Part shown: positions 41,701-50,500 of the stretch, one piece after another
Layout of the letters: every line of letters starts with the position of its first letter
How positions within the stretch are numbered: the stretch's first letter is position 1
Assembly: GCF_000721705.1 (NCBI RefSeq)
Contig: NZ_JOJL01000046.1
Coordinates: forward strand, 1 to 64,000
DNA: 64,000 nt
Reading direction: 5' to 3'
Origin: Actinoplanes subtropicus
GTDB taxonomy: Bacteria > Actinomycetota > Actinomycetes > Mycobacteriales > Micromonosporaceae
Notes under the pieces: model-generated
What the model was told of the DNA's origin: nothing
The model's input: the letters and a program-made list of their open reading frames with translations, nothing else
Database searches by the model: none
Made by a program: the position numbers and the translations under genes

Positions 41701-42078
41701 ATGCGTGTGGTCCTGCTCGGCGCCGCTGTCCTGCTGTTGTCGGCATGTTCGGTGGGTCGCATGTGCCCGATGTACCGGGTCGCCGACGGCGGCGGCGTCA
41801 CGGTCGACGCCTCCGCCTACGTGACCGCCCACCCGTCCGTGGCCAAGCTGTGCCTGCCCGCCGGCTTGTGCCGGCCGATCGAGCGGTTCACCATCCCCGG
41901 CGGCGGCCTCGACCCCCACCACATCGACCTAACGGTCACGACCGCGACCGGAACGGTGCTGCTGCACGCCACCGCCATCGTCCGGATGCATCACGTCGAC
42001 CCCGACCCGGGCTGCGGCAACGACTTCGACGCCGGCTCCATCACCATCGCCGCGGACGGCTCCGTCGCCACCTCCTGA
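41701..42078 (+). CDS. Small lipoprotein
   Basis: Putative lipoprotein of 125 residues. The signal peptide MRVVLLGAAVLLLSAC carries a lipobox (LSAC) with C16 as the lipidated residue. The mature part has several cysteines (CPMYRV, LCLPAGLC, GCGNDF) and ends in a beta-rich ITIAADGSVATS. The signal peptide is nearly the same as that of the small lipoprotein at 57538-57756. ATG 41701 is used, though the ribosome-binding site is weak. Function unknown. It ends two bases from the convergent LysR gene. Confidence 0.7.
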   Translation: MRVVLLGAAVLLLSACSVGRMCPMYRVADGGGVTVDASAYVTAHPSVAKLCLPAGLCRPIERFTIPGGGLDPHHIDLTVTTATGTVLLHATAIVRMHHVDPDPGCGNDFDAGSITIAADGSVATS

Positions 42079-42080
42079 GC

Positions 42081-42638
42081 CTACGAGCGCAGGAGCCGGA
42101 GGAGGGTGTCGGCGGGGTCGCCCCGGTGGTCCCGATGCCGGGACACATAGCAGGACGGGGACACTCGCACGGAACTGACGTCCCCTGCCGCCGGGCGGGC
42201 GTCGGTGACGATCAGGTCCGCCTCGTGGCGGCGCAGCACCTGCGCGCCGTCGTGGTGGGCGAGCGGCACACGGCGTACGCAGGTCCCGGGCCGGATCGCA
42301 CGAAGCGCGAGGAAGGCCGGCCGGAGGCGGTGGTCCGAGCCCTGGATCGCCACGCGCAGCGTGGCCGACGGGCCCTCGCGCACCGACTTGTGGATCAATT
42401 CGATCGCGGTCAGCAGCCGGGGCGCGGCCCGCAGGACCCGTGCCCCGGCGGGCGTGAGACCGGTGACGCCACCGTTGTCGCGGATCAGCAGGCGGCCGCC
42501 GGCCTGGCGTTCCAGCGTCTGGATCCGCTTCGTCAGCCCGGACGGCGAGATGGCCAGCTCGCGGGCCGCCGCCGTGAAGCTGCGCGTGCCGGCCAGCACG
42601 ACGAAGCTCCGCAGCGAAGCGAATTCGAGGTCGGGCAT
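42081..42638 (-). CDS. Truncated LysR family regulator
   Basis: Protein of 185 residues with an intact N-terminal LysR winged helix (LRSFVVLAGTRSFTAAAREL, then AISPSGLTKRIQTLERQAGG) and only the first lobe of the effector domain. Normal LysR proteins are about 300 residues. The end (YVSRHRDHRGDPADTLLRLLRS) retains a C-terminal-like sequence, so an internal deletion is as likely as a simple truncation. DNA binding may persist, but ligand response is doubtful. It is divergent from the secreted repeat protein at 42774. Confidence 0.75.
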   Translation of the reverse strand: MPDLEFASLRSFVVLAGTRSFTAAARELAISPSGLTKRIQTLERQAGGRLLIRDNGGVTGLTPAGARVLRAAPRLLTAIELIHKSVREGPSATLRVAIQGSDHRLRPAFLALRAIRPGTCVRRVPLAHHDGAQVLRRHEADLIVTDARPAAGDVSSVRVSPSCYVSRHRDHRGDPADTLLRLLRS

Positions 42639-42773
42639 GCGGTCACCGTCGCACGCGGCGCTGAAGCGAGCCTGAAACGGCCCGGTCAAGGGGTGCTGCC
42701 GAGCTGGAACAACCCGTTGTGCGCCGGATTCCGCGGCCGGAGCATCGTGGCGACGCCATACGAGGGGAGAATC

Positions 42774-43298
42774 ATGCGCAGATCGATTTTCATGGTGGCG
42801 ATGGCGCTGGTGGCCGCCTCGCTGGGGCTCGTGCCGGCCGCGCCGGCCAGCGCGGCGCCGCCGCCGGGCGAGACCTATCTGGAGCTGTTCTGGAACGGCG
42901 ACCGCGAGGACAACCTGCTGTGCGGGACGCTCGCCTGCGAGAACGACCAGTTCGGCTCGGGTTACCGCTTCATCCGCAACGAGGGGCTGGCCTTCGATCA
43001 CCCGGCGCCGGGCACGGTGCCGCTCGAACTCTTCTACAACGGGAACCGTGGTGACAACGCGGACTGTGTCACCGACACGTGCATCAGCGCCCAGCTGAGC
43101 TCGGTCTACGACTTCATCCGCAACGAGGCCTGGGTCTATCCGACGCAACAGCCGGGCACCGTGCCGCTGCGCATGTGGTGGAACAGCGACCGCGAGGACA
43201 ACGCCCTGTGCGTCACCACGACCTGCAACAACGACCAGGTCAGCAGCGGCGGCTACAAGTTCCTGCACATCGAGGGCTGGGTCTTCCCGGCGAGCTGA
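42774..43298 (+). CDS. Secreted three-repeat protein, beta-trefoil-like (DUF5648-like)
   Basis: Protein of 174 residues with a signal peptide ending APASAAP. The mature part is three repeats of about 45 residues: LELFWNGDREDNLLC, LELFYNGNRGDNADC and LRMWWNSDREDNALC, each followed by a second cysteine (C-x4-C), then GYRFIRNEG / VYDFIRNEA / GYKFLHIEG and a closing hydrophobic triplet. The pattern (Y/W-N-x-x-R-x-D-N ... G-Y-x-F-x-x-E-G) resembles the threefold repeats of DUF5648-type domains often attached to secreted enzymes. Each cysteine pair could form a disulphide. A binding (lectin-like) role is an inference. Confidence 0.75.
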   Translation: MRRSIFMVAMALVAASLGLVPAAPASAAPPPGETYLELFWNGDREDNLLCGTLACENDQFGSGYRFIRNEGLAFDHPAPGTVPLELFYNGNRGDNADCVTDTCISAQLSSVYDFIRNEAWVYPTQQPGTVPLRMWWNSDREDNALCVTTTCNNDQVSSGGYKFLHIEGWVFPAS

Positions 43299-43380
43299 GC
43301 GCGTGACTGCGAACGTCGCGGTCAGCCGACCGGCCAGGAGGAGGCGGCGGCAGTCGGTCGAGGCCGAATCCGGACCCGGC

Positions 43381-43650
43381 TCAGGAGGCGTAGCGCTTCT
43401 CCGCCCGGGCCCGGGCCTTCGCCGCCTCCTCCTCGCGGTTCTTGGGGGCGGCCGTGGTCACCAGCTCGCCCAGCAGATCGGCGGTGGCCGCGGCGACCGC
43501 CGCCACGGCTCGGTCGAACGCCTCCTGGTTCGCCTGGGACGGCCGGGTCGTGCCGGCCACCTTCCGCACATACTGCAGGGCGGCGGCCTGGATCTCCCCG
43601 GACGTCGCCGGTGGCTCGAAGTTGTGCAGCTGGTGGATGTTGCGGCACAT
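43381..43650 (-). CDS. DUF2277 family protein
   Basis: Small protein of 89 residues with the family opening MCRNIHQLHNFEPPATSGEI, then AALQYVRKVAGTTRPSQANQEAF and a basic EAAKARARAEKR end. DUF2277 is widespread in actinobacteria and proteobacteria and has no assigned function. It is monocistronic and divergent from the PEP-mutase-like gene. Confidence 0.9.
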   Translation of the reverse strand: MCRNIHQLHNFEPPATSGEIQAAALQYVRKVAGTTRPSQANQEAFDRAVAAVAAATADLLGELVTTAAPKNREEEAAKARARAEKRYAS

Positions 43651-43749
43651 CGCGTCTCGTCCTCCCACTCGGGCTGCCGCCAACCTACGCCCCGGGTCCG
43701 ACAAAAACTTCGCCCGCGGCCGAATCGCCGGCGTCCTACCGTCGAGAGC

Positions 43750-44514
43750 ATGCCCGACTTCCGCGATCTGCACCGCCCCGGCGCCCCGCTCCTGCTGCCC
43801 AATGCCTGGGACGTGGCCTCCGCGCTGGCCCTGGCCGACGCCGGGTTCGCCGCGATCGGCACCACCAGCCTGGGCGTCGCCGCCGCGCACGGCCTCCCGG
43901 ACGGCCAGGAGCAGGGCAAAGACCAGACCCTCGAGTTCGTACGGGCATTGCACGGTCGCCTGGAGATCCCGCTGACGGTCGACGCCGAGGGCGGCTTCGG
44001 CGGCTCCCCGGCCGAGGTCGCCGACCTGGCCGCCACCCTGCACGCCGCGGGCGCCGCCGGCCTCAACCTCGAGGACGGCCGCCCGCACGGCACCCTGGCC
44101 CCGCCGGACGACCAGGCCGCCCGGATCGCCGCCGTGAAGGCCCGCTCCCCGGGCCTGTTCGTCAACGCCCGCACCGACACCCACTGGACCGGGACCGGCG
44201 ACCTGGCCGAGGCGCTGTCCCGGGCCCGCACCTACCTGGAGGCCGGCGCCGACGGCATCTTCGTCCCCGCCGTCGCGGCCGACGACGACATCCGGGCGCT
44301 GGTGGCGCTGGGCGCTCCGGTGAACGTCCTGCTGCTCCCCGGCATGACCGTCCCGCACCTGGCCGGCCTCGGCGTGGCCCGGATCAGCACCGGCTCGCTG
44401 CTCTTCCGCGCGGCCCTCGCCGCCGCGGTCGGCGTCGCCCGGGAGGTGGCCGCCGGCGCCCCCGCCCCGGCCGTGACCCTCACCTACGCGCAGGCGAATG
44501 CCCTTTCGCGCTGA
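43750..44514 (+). CDS. Isocitrate lyase/PEP mutase superfamily enzyme
   Basis: TIM-barrel protein of 254 residues. LLLPNAWDVASALALADAG is the usual start of the oxaloacetase/2-methylisocitrate lyase-like branch; the metal and substrate site is formed by D/E in TVDAEGGFG, GLNLEDGR and NARTDTHW. The canonical isocitrate lyase KKCGH motif is replaced by a LPDGQEQG loop, so it probably cleaves or hydrolyses another 2-oxo or carboxy-phosphono substrate. It starts at ATG 43750, and a TetR gene follows on the same strand. Confidence 0.88.
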   Translation: MPDFRDLHRPGAPLLLPNAWDVASALALADAGFAAIGTTSLGVAAAHGLPDGQEQGKDQTLEFVRALHGRLEIPLTVDAEGGFGGSPAEVADLAATLHAAGAAGLNLEDGRPHGTLAPPDDQAARIAAVKARSPGLFVNARTDTHWTGTGDLAEALSRARTYLEAGADGIFVPAVAADDDIRALVALGAPVNVLLLPGMTVPHLAGLGVARISTGSLLFRAALAAAVGVAREVAAGAPAPAVTLTYAQANALSR

Positions 44515-44551
44515 CCGTCCCACCGTTATGGCGCCGGGGCAGGGTGGAGGC

Positions 44552-45223
44552 ATGGCAGAGACGAGAGGGAAGCCGGGACCACGCCGGACGCTCACCGAGC
44601 AGGAGATCCTGGACGCCGCGCTGGCCCTGCTCGACACGGGCAGGTCGGGCGCCGCCTCGATCCGCCGCATCGCCGCCGCGGTCGGGGTGGCGCCGAACGC
44701 GGTCTACACCTACTTCCCGGACAAAACGGCCGTCGATCGCGCCCTGGTCGAGCTCATCCTGGCCGAGGTGACCGCGGAGCTCACCGGCGGCTGGCGGGCA
44801 CGGGTGGAGGCACTCGCCGTCGACCTGCGCCGGCAACTGATCGCCCACCCGGGCGCGGTCCCGCTCCTGCTCGGCGGCCCGCTGGACGGCCCCAACTCGC
44901 TCCGGCTGGGCGAGTCCCTTCTGGGTCTGCTGGCCGCCGGCGGACTCGATCCGGCGTCCGCGGCCCGGGGCTCGTACCTCCTGATGGTCTATGTCCTCGG
45001 CGCGGTCGCGCTGGAGGTCGACGACGTCCCGCCGGGGATGCTCGCGCCGGAGGCGGAGCGGATCGCGGCCCGCCGGGCCGCCCTGTGCGAGGTGCCCGCC
45101 CAGGCCTTCCCGCGGATGGCGGCCGCGACCGGCGTGCTGGCGGCCTCGATCGGCACCGAGCAGTTCCGATGGGGGCTGCGCCGGTTGCTGGACGGACTGC
45201 AGGCCGAGGCGGAACTAAACTGA
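44552..45223 (+). CDS. TetR family regulator with TetR_C_1-type effector domain
   Basis: Regulator of 223 residues. The helix-turn-helix lies at about 17-62 (EILDAALALLDTGRSGAASI, GVAPNAVYTYFPDKTAV). The C-terminal domain resembles the tetracycline-repressor class (VPLLLGGPLDGPNSLRLGE, YLLMVYVLGAVALE). ATG 44552 follows GGTGGAGG. It is 37 bp after the PEP-mutase-like gene and may be in its transcript. Ligand and target are unknown; no efflux pump is adjacent. Confidence 0.88.
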   Translation: MAETRGKPGPRRTLTEQEILDAALALLDTGRSGAASIRRIAAAVGVAPNAVYTYFPDKTAVDRALVELILAEVTAELTGGWRARVEALAVDLRRQLIAHPGAVPLLLGGPLDGPNSLRLGESLLGLLAAGGLDPASAARGSYLLMVYVLGAVALEVDDVPPGMLAPEAERIAARRAALCEVPAQAFPRMAAATGVLAASIGTEQFRWGLRRLLDGLQAEAELN

Positions 45224-45229
45224 ATCGGC

Positions 45230-45616
45230 ATGGTGCACTGGTACGAGTCGTCGATCGACCGGCAGCTGCGGGAGGCGACCGAGCGCGGCGAGTTCGACAA
45301 TCTACCTGGCGCCGGCCGGCCCCTGCGCGACCACGGCCGGGAGTATGACGAGGACTGGTGGGTCAAGGACTGGCTGGAGCGCGAGGGCGCGACCGCCGGC
45401 GTCCTCCCGCCCACCCTGGCGCTGCGGCGCGAGGTGGAGGATCTCGAGGCCCGGGTCGACCGGCGGCGCACCGAGCGCGAGGTTCGTGAGTACGTGGCCG
45501 AGCTCAACGAGCGGATCGGCCGGGCGCGGGTGGGCCGGATGGACGGCCCGCCGGTGCTGCTTCCGCCACGCGACGCCGACGAGGTCGTCGCCGCGTGGCG
45601 GAAGCGCCGTTCCTAG
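45230..45616 (+). CDS. DUF1992 (DnaJ-homologue subfamily C member 28-type) protein
   Basis: Protein of 128 residues with the conserved ESSIDRQLREATERGEFDNL, then PGAGRPL and a charged helical remainder (LRREVEDLEARVDRRRTERE; VREYVAELNERIGRARVG). The domain is shared with DNAJC28 of eukaryotes but lacks any J domain; its role is unknown. It starts six bases after the TetR stop. Its TAG stop overlaps the TAG of the convergent DUF6114 gene (CTAG). Confidence 0.88.
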   Translation: MVHWYESSIDRQLREATERGEFDNLPGAGRPLRDHGREYDEDWWVKDWLEREGATAGVLPPTLALRREVEDLEARVDRRRTEREVREYVAELNERIGRARVGRMDGPPVLLPPRDADEVVAAWRKRRS

Positions 45617-47211
45617 TTCTGGATCACGAGCGGGTCGCCGGTCAGCGTGTCGCAGCGGACGTACGCCAGTTGGATGGTCACGTCGGTGAACCAGAGGATC
45701 GGCAGGGTCAGCGGCGGCGGCGAGTCCGGCGTGAAGGTCACCGGGATCAGGCCGAAGAGCTTGCCCTTGAACTCTGGGGTGTAGAACTTGACCGTCCCGG
45801 TGGTGGTCAGCTCCTTGCTGCTGATCACCGTCTGGCTGCCGTTCTTCTCGGCGATGGTCAGCTTGAACGGCTTGTTGACCGCCTTGTCCATGCTGAACTT
45901 CAGCGCCTTGAACGACCCGCCGCCGGTGGTCGGCATGTTCACCACGCCGTCGTAGGTCGAGTTGTACATGGTCAGCGAGTCGACCTGCATGACGCCCGGC
46001 TTCTGGGCCACCTGCGGGATGTCGTCGGCGCCGGCCACCTTGCCGTAGATGCGGGGGCCGAGGCAGGGGATCACGTCGCCGCTGGCGGTCGTCGTGGCGG
46101 CGGCCGGGGTCGTGGTCTTCGTCGGGTCGGCGGAAGCGGACGAAGCCGAGGACGTGCCGGTCGCCGGGGACGTCGTGGTCGGATCGGCCCCGGGGGTCGT
46201 GCTCGCCGACGGCGACGGCGACGTGCTCGGAGACGCCGACGAGTCGTCGCCGATGCCGAGCAGGTTGCCGATGCCATCGATGACGCCCTTGATGCCGCTG
46301 ACGACGGTATTGCTCTCGGACGAGGCCGAGGGCGAAGGGGTGGCCGAGGTGGTCGTCCTGGCCGACGTCGACCCCGCCTTCGTGGTCTTCGCGGTCTTCG
46401 GCGCCGTGGTCTTGGCCGTCGTGGCCTTCTTGACGGCAGCGGCCGCCGCGGCGGCGGTCGTGGTGGTGGCCGTGGCCGAGGGCAGGCCGTCGGGGCAGGT
46501 CTCGTCGGCACTGGCCGGGAGGTTGCTGCCGGCCACGACGACGATGGCGGTCACCGCGACCGGAATGAGCGCGAGCGCCATGGCCCGCGGGTTACGGGCC
46601 AGGCGCTGGAGACCGGTCGCTCGCGGCTTTTCGGCCTGCGGCGGCTCCGGCTGCGCGGCCTGGCCGGCGGGGCGGATCGGCTGCTGGTCGTGCGGGCGGT
46701 CGTCGTGGCCGGCCACCTCGATCTGCTCGGTCGGCGTCTCGGCCGGCCAGTTCTCGTTGAAGATGTCGTCGCCGACGTCGACCGGCCCGTCCTCCTGGTG
46801 GTCGGTGGGCTCGCCGGCCGGCGGGCCGGCGATCTGGTCGCCCGGCTTCGAGCGGGGCGGTCCCCAGGAGATGACCAGCGCGCCGCCGACGATGCCGAGG
46901 ATCATGCCGACGATGAAGCCGCCGAGGTTCACGCCGATGAACGAGTAGAGCGCGGTCAGCACGCCGACGATGCCGTAGAACAGCCGCTGGGCCGGGGTGA
47001 TGGCACAGAGCACCGCGCACAGGATCAGCACGACCGGCACCACGTACGAGAGGAAGCCCTGCTGGCCCATGTGGATCTGGAGATTGCCGAGATCCATGTT
47101 CGCCGTGTAGAGGATCTCGAGGCCCGCCAGGAGGAAGAACAGGCAGCCCCAGAACGGGCGCCGCCGCCGCCAGTGCCGGAACTTGGCCCAGAAACCGTCA
47201 GTCGCTGCCAC
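45613..47211 (-). CDS. DUF6114 membrane protein with long low-complexity region
   Basis: Protein of 532 residues. The N-terminal 120 residues are a DUF6114 four-helix membrane domain (RRPFWGCLFFLLAGLEILY, ITPAQRLFYGIVGVLTALYS). A cytosolic Pro/Glu/Gln stretch, another hydrophobic helix (about 192-208) and a long Ala/Thr/Ser/Lys repeat region (about 215-340) follow, then a C-terminal beta-rich domain (MQVDSLTMYNSTYDGVVNM; VTIQLAYVRCDTLTG). I use GTG 47211, with GAGAGGG six bases upstream. It is paired with the upstream DUF6230 gene, an arrangement common in actinomycetes. Function unknown. Confidence 0.82.
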   Translation of the reverse strand: MAATDGFWAKFRHWRRRRPFWGCLFFLLAGLEILYTANMDLGNLQIHMGQQGFLSYVVPVVLILCAVLCAITPAQRLFYGIVGVLTALYSFIGVNLGGFIVGMILGIVGGALVISWGPPRSKPGDQIAGPPAGEPTDHQEDGPVDVGDDIFNENWPAETPTEQIEVAGHDDRPHDQQPIRPAGQAAQPEPPQAEKPRATGLQRLARNPRAMALALIPVAVTAIVVVAGSNLPASADETCPDGLPSATATTTTAAAAAAAVKKATTAKTTAPKTAKTTKAGSTSARTTTSATPSPSASSESNTVVSGIKGVIDGIGNLLGIGDDSSASPSTSPSPSASTTPGADPTTTSPATGTSSASSASADPTKTTTPAAATTTASGDVIPCLGPRIYGKVAGADDIPQVAQKPGVMQVDSLTMYNSTYDGVVNMPTTGGGSFKALKFSMDKAVNKPFKLTIAEKNGSQTVISSKELTTTGTVKFYTPEFKGKLFGLIPVTFTPDSPPPLTLPILWFTDVTIQLAYVRCDTLTGDPLVIQN

Positions 47212-47292
47212 TACATGCCCTCTCACACGGGTGTGTCGCTCACATGGGTTGGGGCCCGCGAGGAGGTCTCGCGAGCCCCGGGGGTTGCCGGA

Positions 47293-47934
47293 TCAGCCGT
47301 TGAAGCAGTCCTTGTTCTGGCCCACCAGCAGCTGCAGGTGCATGCCCTGGAGGACGAAGGTCGACGCCGAGGTGGATTTCGCCGTCTGCTTCAGGTTGTC
47401 GATGTGCACCGTCTTGGCGCCCTGGCCGAAGCCACCGGCCGTGCCGGCCGGCACCTTGTCGCCGGCCTGGTCGAGGGTGCTGGCGTCCTGACCGATGTTG
47501 ATGTCGCCGAAGGTCGCGTCGCCGCTGAGGTCGGACATGCCGATCAGCAGGTCGTTCGCGCTGACCGCCTTTTTCTCCGCGGTCTTGCCGGCCTCGATCC
47601 GCAGGGTGAGCGGAATCGACGTACCCGGGATGTTGCCGACGACCGACTGGCACAGGTCGTGGATCGTGGCGGACTGGATGCCCGACATCGCCAGCGGAAC
47701 CTTGGTGCCGTCGGCCGTAGCCTGCGCACCGCTGTACTGGGTGAAGCCCGTGCCGTCCAGCGACGTCGCGGTGAGGTGGAAGTCCTGGCCGGAGATGGAG
47801 AAGCTGGCCGCGAGCGCGCCCTGAGCGAGCGCAACGACCAGGCCACCCGCGACAACGGTGGGCACGCCCACCGCGACCGCGAACCGGCGCCAGTTGGTGC
47901 GCCCCTCCGTCGCGGCGTCTTGCGAATCCTTCAC
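47293..47934 (-). CDS. DUF6230 family exported protein
   Basis: Protein of 213 residues with a single N-terminal signal/anchor helix (FAVAVGVPTVVAGGLVVALAQ) after a charged leader (TEGRTNWRRF). The extracellular part contains FSISGQDFHLTATSLDGTGF and a C-terminal LQGMHLQLLVGQNKDCFNG. DUF6230 and DUF6114 proteins are encoded together in many actinobacteria and are thought to act at the envelope; the role is not known. ATG 47934 has GGAGGA upstream. Confidence 0.85.
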   Translation of the reverse strand: MKDSQDAATEGRTNWRRFAVAVGVPTVVAGGLVVALAQGALAASFSISGQDFHLTATSLDGTGFTQYSGAQATADGTKVPLAMSGIQSATIHDLCQSVVGNIPGTSIPLTLRIEAGKTAEKKAVSANDLLIGMSDLSGDATFGDINIGQDASTLDQAGDKVPAGTAGGFGQGAKTVHIDNLKQTAKSTSASTFVLQGMHLQLLVGQNKDCFNG

Positions 47935-48338
47935 GGATCCTCCTAGGGAATATCTGACGGCGCGCAGGCCTCACCGCAGGGGCTCGCATCGACGGGCGAC
48001 CCTGTCGATCTTCCGCCAGCAGAGAGTTCCGTCGATGCCGTCGTTTAACGTTCGGGAAATGTTGCCGTCCCAGGTCAGCGGTTACAAGTGGCAGACCTAC
48101 CAGTCAGTAACCCAGCTCACTTCACGGCGATCACACACGGTGACATTCACCATCTGGAGGCCGGGATTTCCCGGCCTAATCTGGACAGAATCGCCGCCGA
48201 TGACTGCTGTGACGGTCACCACGTGTAAGAACCCGGGAAAGATTACGGATCGGTAACGAATCCCAGGGAGTCTTAAGGAATCGGTGCTACGGACTAGAGG
48301 TCGGACCGTTTGACGGATCTTGGGGAAGGATCTTGGGG
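47935..48338. other. 404-bp intergenic region with divergent promoters
   Basis: No convincing gene is seen; the open frames lack ribosome-binding sites and codon bias. It must contain the promoters of the DUF6230 and PBP genes. A perfect odd palindrome GTGACGGTCAC lies at 48209-48219, and GATTACGGATCGGTAACGAATC-like symmetry lies near 48240; both are candidate binding sites. Confidence 0.6.
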
Positions 48339-50435
48339 ATGACACCGGAAGCAACCGGACGCGGACGCGGGCCGGGGGGCGCCCTGGCCCGGCTCAGCGG
48401 CGTGCTGATTTTGATCGGCGCGCTCGTCGGCGTCGCGGCGATCCCGGCGGGAGCCATCCTGCTCACCGCGGCGCGCTGGTCCGACCAGCAGCGCGCCCAG
48501 CTGCCCACCCAGTTGCTCAACCCGCCGACCGCCCAGGTCACCCGGGTGTACGCGAACGACGGCAAGACCCTGATCACCACGTTCTACGACGAGGACCGGC
48601 ACGACGTCGCGCTCGGCCAGATCGCCCCGGTCATGCAGCAGGCCATCGTCGCCGCCGAGGACGTGCGCTACTACCAGCACGGCGGGGTCGACCTCAAGGG
48701 CGCGGTCCGGGCCCTGGTCACCGACGCGCGCAGCGGTGCCGCCGCCCAGGGCGCGTCGACGCTGACCATGCAGGTGGTGCGCAACGTCCTCAAGGAGGAC
48801 CCGACACTGACCCCGGCCGAGCGGGCCGAGGCGACCGCGGACACCCCGGCGCGCAAGCTCAAGGAGGTCCAGTACGCGATCGAGCTCGAGCAGCGGCTGA
48901 CCAAGCAGCAGATCCTGCAGAACTACCTGAACATCGTGTATTTCGGCGACGGCGCGTACGGCATCGAGGCCGCCGCCCGGCGGATCTTCGGGGTCACCCC
49001 GGCCAAGCTCGACCTCGCCCAGGCCGCCATGATCGCCGGCATCCTGCAGTCACCGGAGGCCGACAACCCGGTCGGCGGGGACAAGGCCAAGGCCAAGGCC
49101 AGGCAGCTGTACGTGCTGGGAGCCATGCAGAAGGCCGGCATGATCACCGCGGCCCAGCAGCAGAAGGCGGCCGCCGAGAAGCTGACGTTCAGCGGCCAGA
49201 CCACGCCGAACGGCTGCGTGGACGCCTCCGGCACGACCGACGGCTGGGGCTTCTTCTGCGATTACGTGCGCAGCTGGTTCGACGCGCAGCCGCAGTTCGG
49301 CAAGACCGTCGCCGAGCGGGACACGGCCCTGCGCCGCGGCGGCTACTCCATCGTCACCACGCTCGACCCCGACGTCCAGCAGAAGGCCGCCGCCGAGTCC
49401 CGCTCCGTCTACGGCCTGACCAGCAAGCGGGTGCTGCCGATCGCGGTGGTGCAGCCGGGCACCGGCAAGGTGCTGGCGCTGGCCGTCAACCGGCACTACA
49501 GCACCGGCAAGGGCACCGAGAACACGGTGAACCCGCTGATCAGCGGCGGCCCCAAGCTGTACGGCTACCCCTCCGGCTCGACCTTCAAGATGTTCACCAT
49601 GCTGGCCGCCCTGGAGGCGGGCATGCCGCTGAACACCGGCTTCGACTCGCCGGCCAAGCTGCGCACCCAGTGGCCGGACACCGGGCCGGGCAACTGCGGC
49701 GGCATGTACTGCCCGGGCAACGCCAACCCGAGCTGGATGGACGGCTACCGCACCATGTGGAACGCCTTCGGCCGCTCGGTGAACACGTACTTCGTGCACC
49801 TGGAGGAGCAGGTCGGCCCGGCCGCCGCGGTGGCCGAGGCGAAGAAGCTGGGGATCAGCTTCGCCAACCCGCAGGACGCGAGCATGGCCAAGAACAGCGC
49901 GGCCGGCTGGGGCTCGTTCACCCTGGGCGTCGTCGACACCACGCCGCTGGAGCTGGCCTCGGCCTACGCGACGGTGGCCGCCGAGGGCACCTACTGCAAG
50001 CCGCTGCCGGTCGAGTCGATCAAGGACGCGGACGGGCAGGCCGTTCCGGTCGCGAGCACCTGCAAGAGGGTGCTCAGCCAGGACGTCGCCCGCGCCGCCA
50101 CCGACGCGGCCCGCTGCCCGGTCGGCCAGCAGGGCGCGTTCGGCAAGTGCGACGGCGGCACCGCCACCCAGGTCACCTCGATCATGAGCGGCCGCCCGGT
50201 GGCCGGCAAGACCGGCAGCACCGAGGACCACCGCACCGAGACGTTCGTCGGGTTCACCACCACCGCGGTCGCCGCCGGCATCGCGGCCGACCCGACCAAC
50301 CCGTCGGACGCCGTCGGCAGCGCGGTCGAGACCGACGTGGTGACCGCGGTCGGCAAGGTGCTGCGCACCGCGGTCGGCGACGCCGACATGGGCTACTTCA
50401 ACGCGCCCAGCGAGCAGATCGCGTTCGGCGGGTAA
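48339..50435 (+). CDS. Class A penicillin-binding protein (transglycosylase/transpeptidase)
   Basis: Bifunctional peptidoglycan synthase of 698 residues. It has a short cytosolic N-terminus and a membrane anchor (about 18-45), then a GT51 transglycosylase (about 60-265) with AAEDVRYYQHGGVD, GASTLTMQVVRN and LNIVYFGDGAYGIEAAA. The transpeptidase (about 345-690) carries SxxK in SGSTFK, SxN in SVN and KTGS in GKTGST. It polymerises and cross-links glycan at the membrane. ATG 48339 has GGAAGGA eight bases upstream; a TTG two codons earlier is less likely. There are no PASTA domains. The extra cysteines (NCGGMYCPG and others) are typical of actinobacterial members. Confidence 0.95.
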   Translation: MTPEATGRGRGPGGALARLSGVLILIGALVGVAAIPAGAILLTAARWSDQQRAQLPTQLLNPPTAQVTRVYANDGKTLITTFYDEDRHDVALGQIAPVMQQAIVAAEDVRYYQHGGVDLKGAVRALVTDARSGAAAQGASTLTMQVVRNVLKEDPTLTPAERAEATADTPARKLKEVQYAIELEQRLTKQQILQNYLNIVYFGDGAYGIEAAARRIFGVTPAKLDLAQAAMIAGILQSPEADNPVGGDKAKAKARQLYVLGAMQKAGMITAAQQQKAAAEKLTFSGQTTPNGCVDASGTTDGWGFFCDYVRSWFDAQPQFGKTVAERDTALRRGGYSIVTTLDPDVQQKAAAESRSVYGLTSKRVLPIAVVQPGTGKVLALAVNRHYSTGKGTENTVNPLISGGPKLYGYPSGSTFKMFTMLAALEAGMPLNTGFDSPAKLRTQWPDTGPGNCGGMYCPGNANPSWMDGYRTMWNAFGRSVNTYFVHLEEQVGPAAAVAEAKKLGISFANPQDASMAKNSAAGWGSFTLGVVDTTPLELASAYATVAAEGTYCKPLPVESIKDADGQAVPVASTCKRVLSQDVARAATDAARCPVGQQGAFGKCDGGTATQVTSIMSGRPVAGKTGSTEDHRTETFVGFTTTAVAAGIAADPTNPSDAVGSAVETDVVTAVGKVLRTAVGDADMGYFNAPSEQIAFGG

Positions 50436-50448
50436 AAAGGTCAGATAA

Positions 50449-50484
50449 GGGTGGTCACCGCCGAATTGACTGAGGTGACCACCC
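50449..50484 (+). terminator. Hairpin between PBP and kinase genes
   Basis: GGGTGGTCACC and its exact complement GGTGACCACCC (11-bp arms) are separated by 14 bases. The hairpin lies 14 bp after the PBP stop and 17 bp before the kinase start, so it is either a terminator or an operator for the kinase gene. Confidence 0.65.
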
Positions 50485-50500
50485 ACGACGAACCGCGCGG

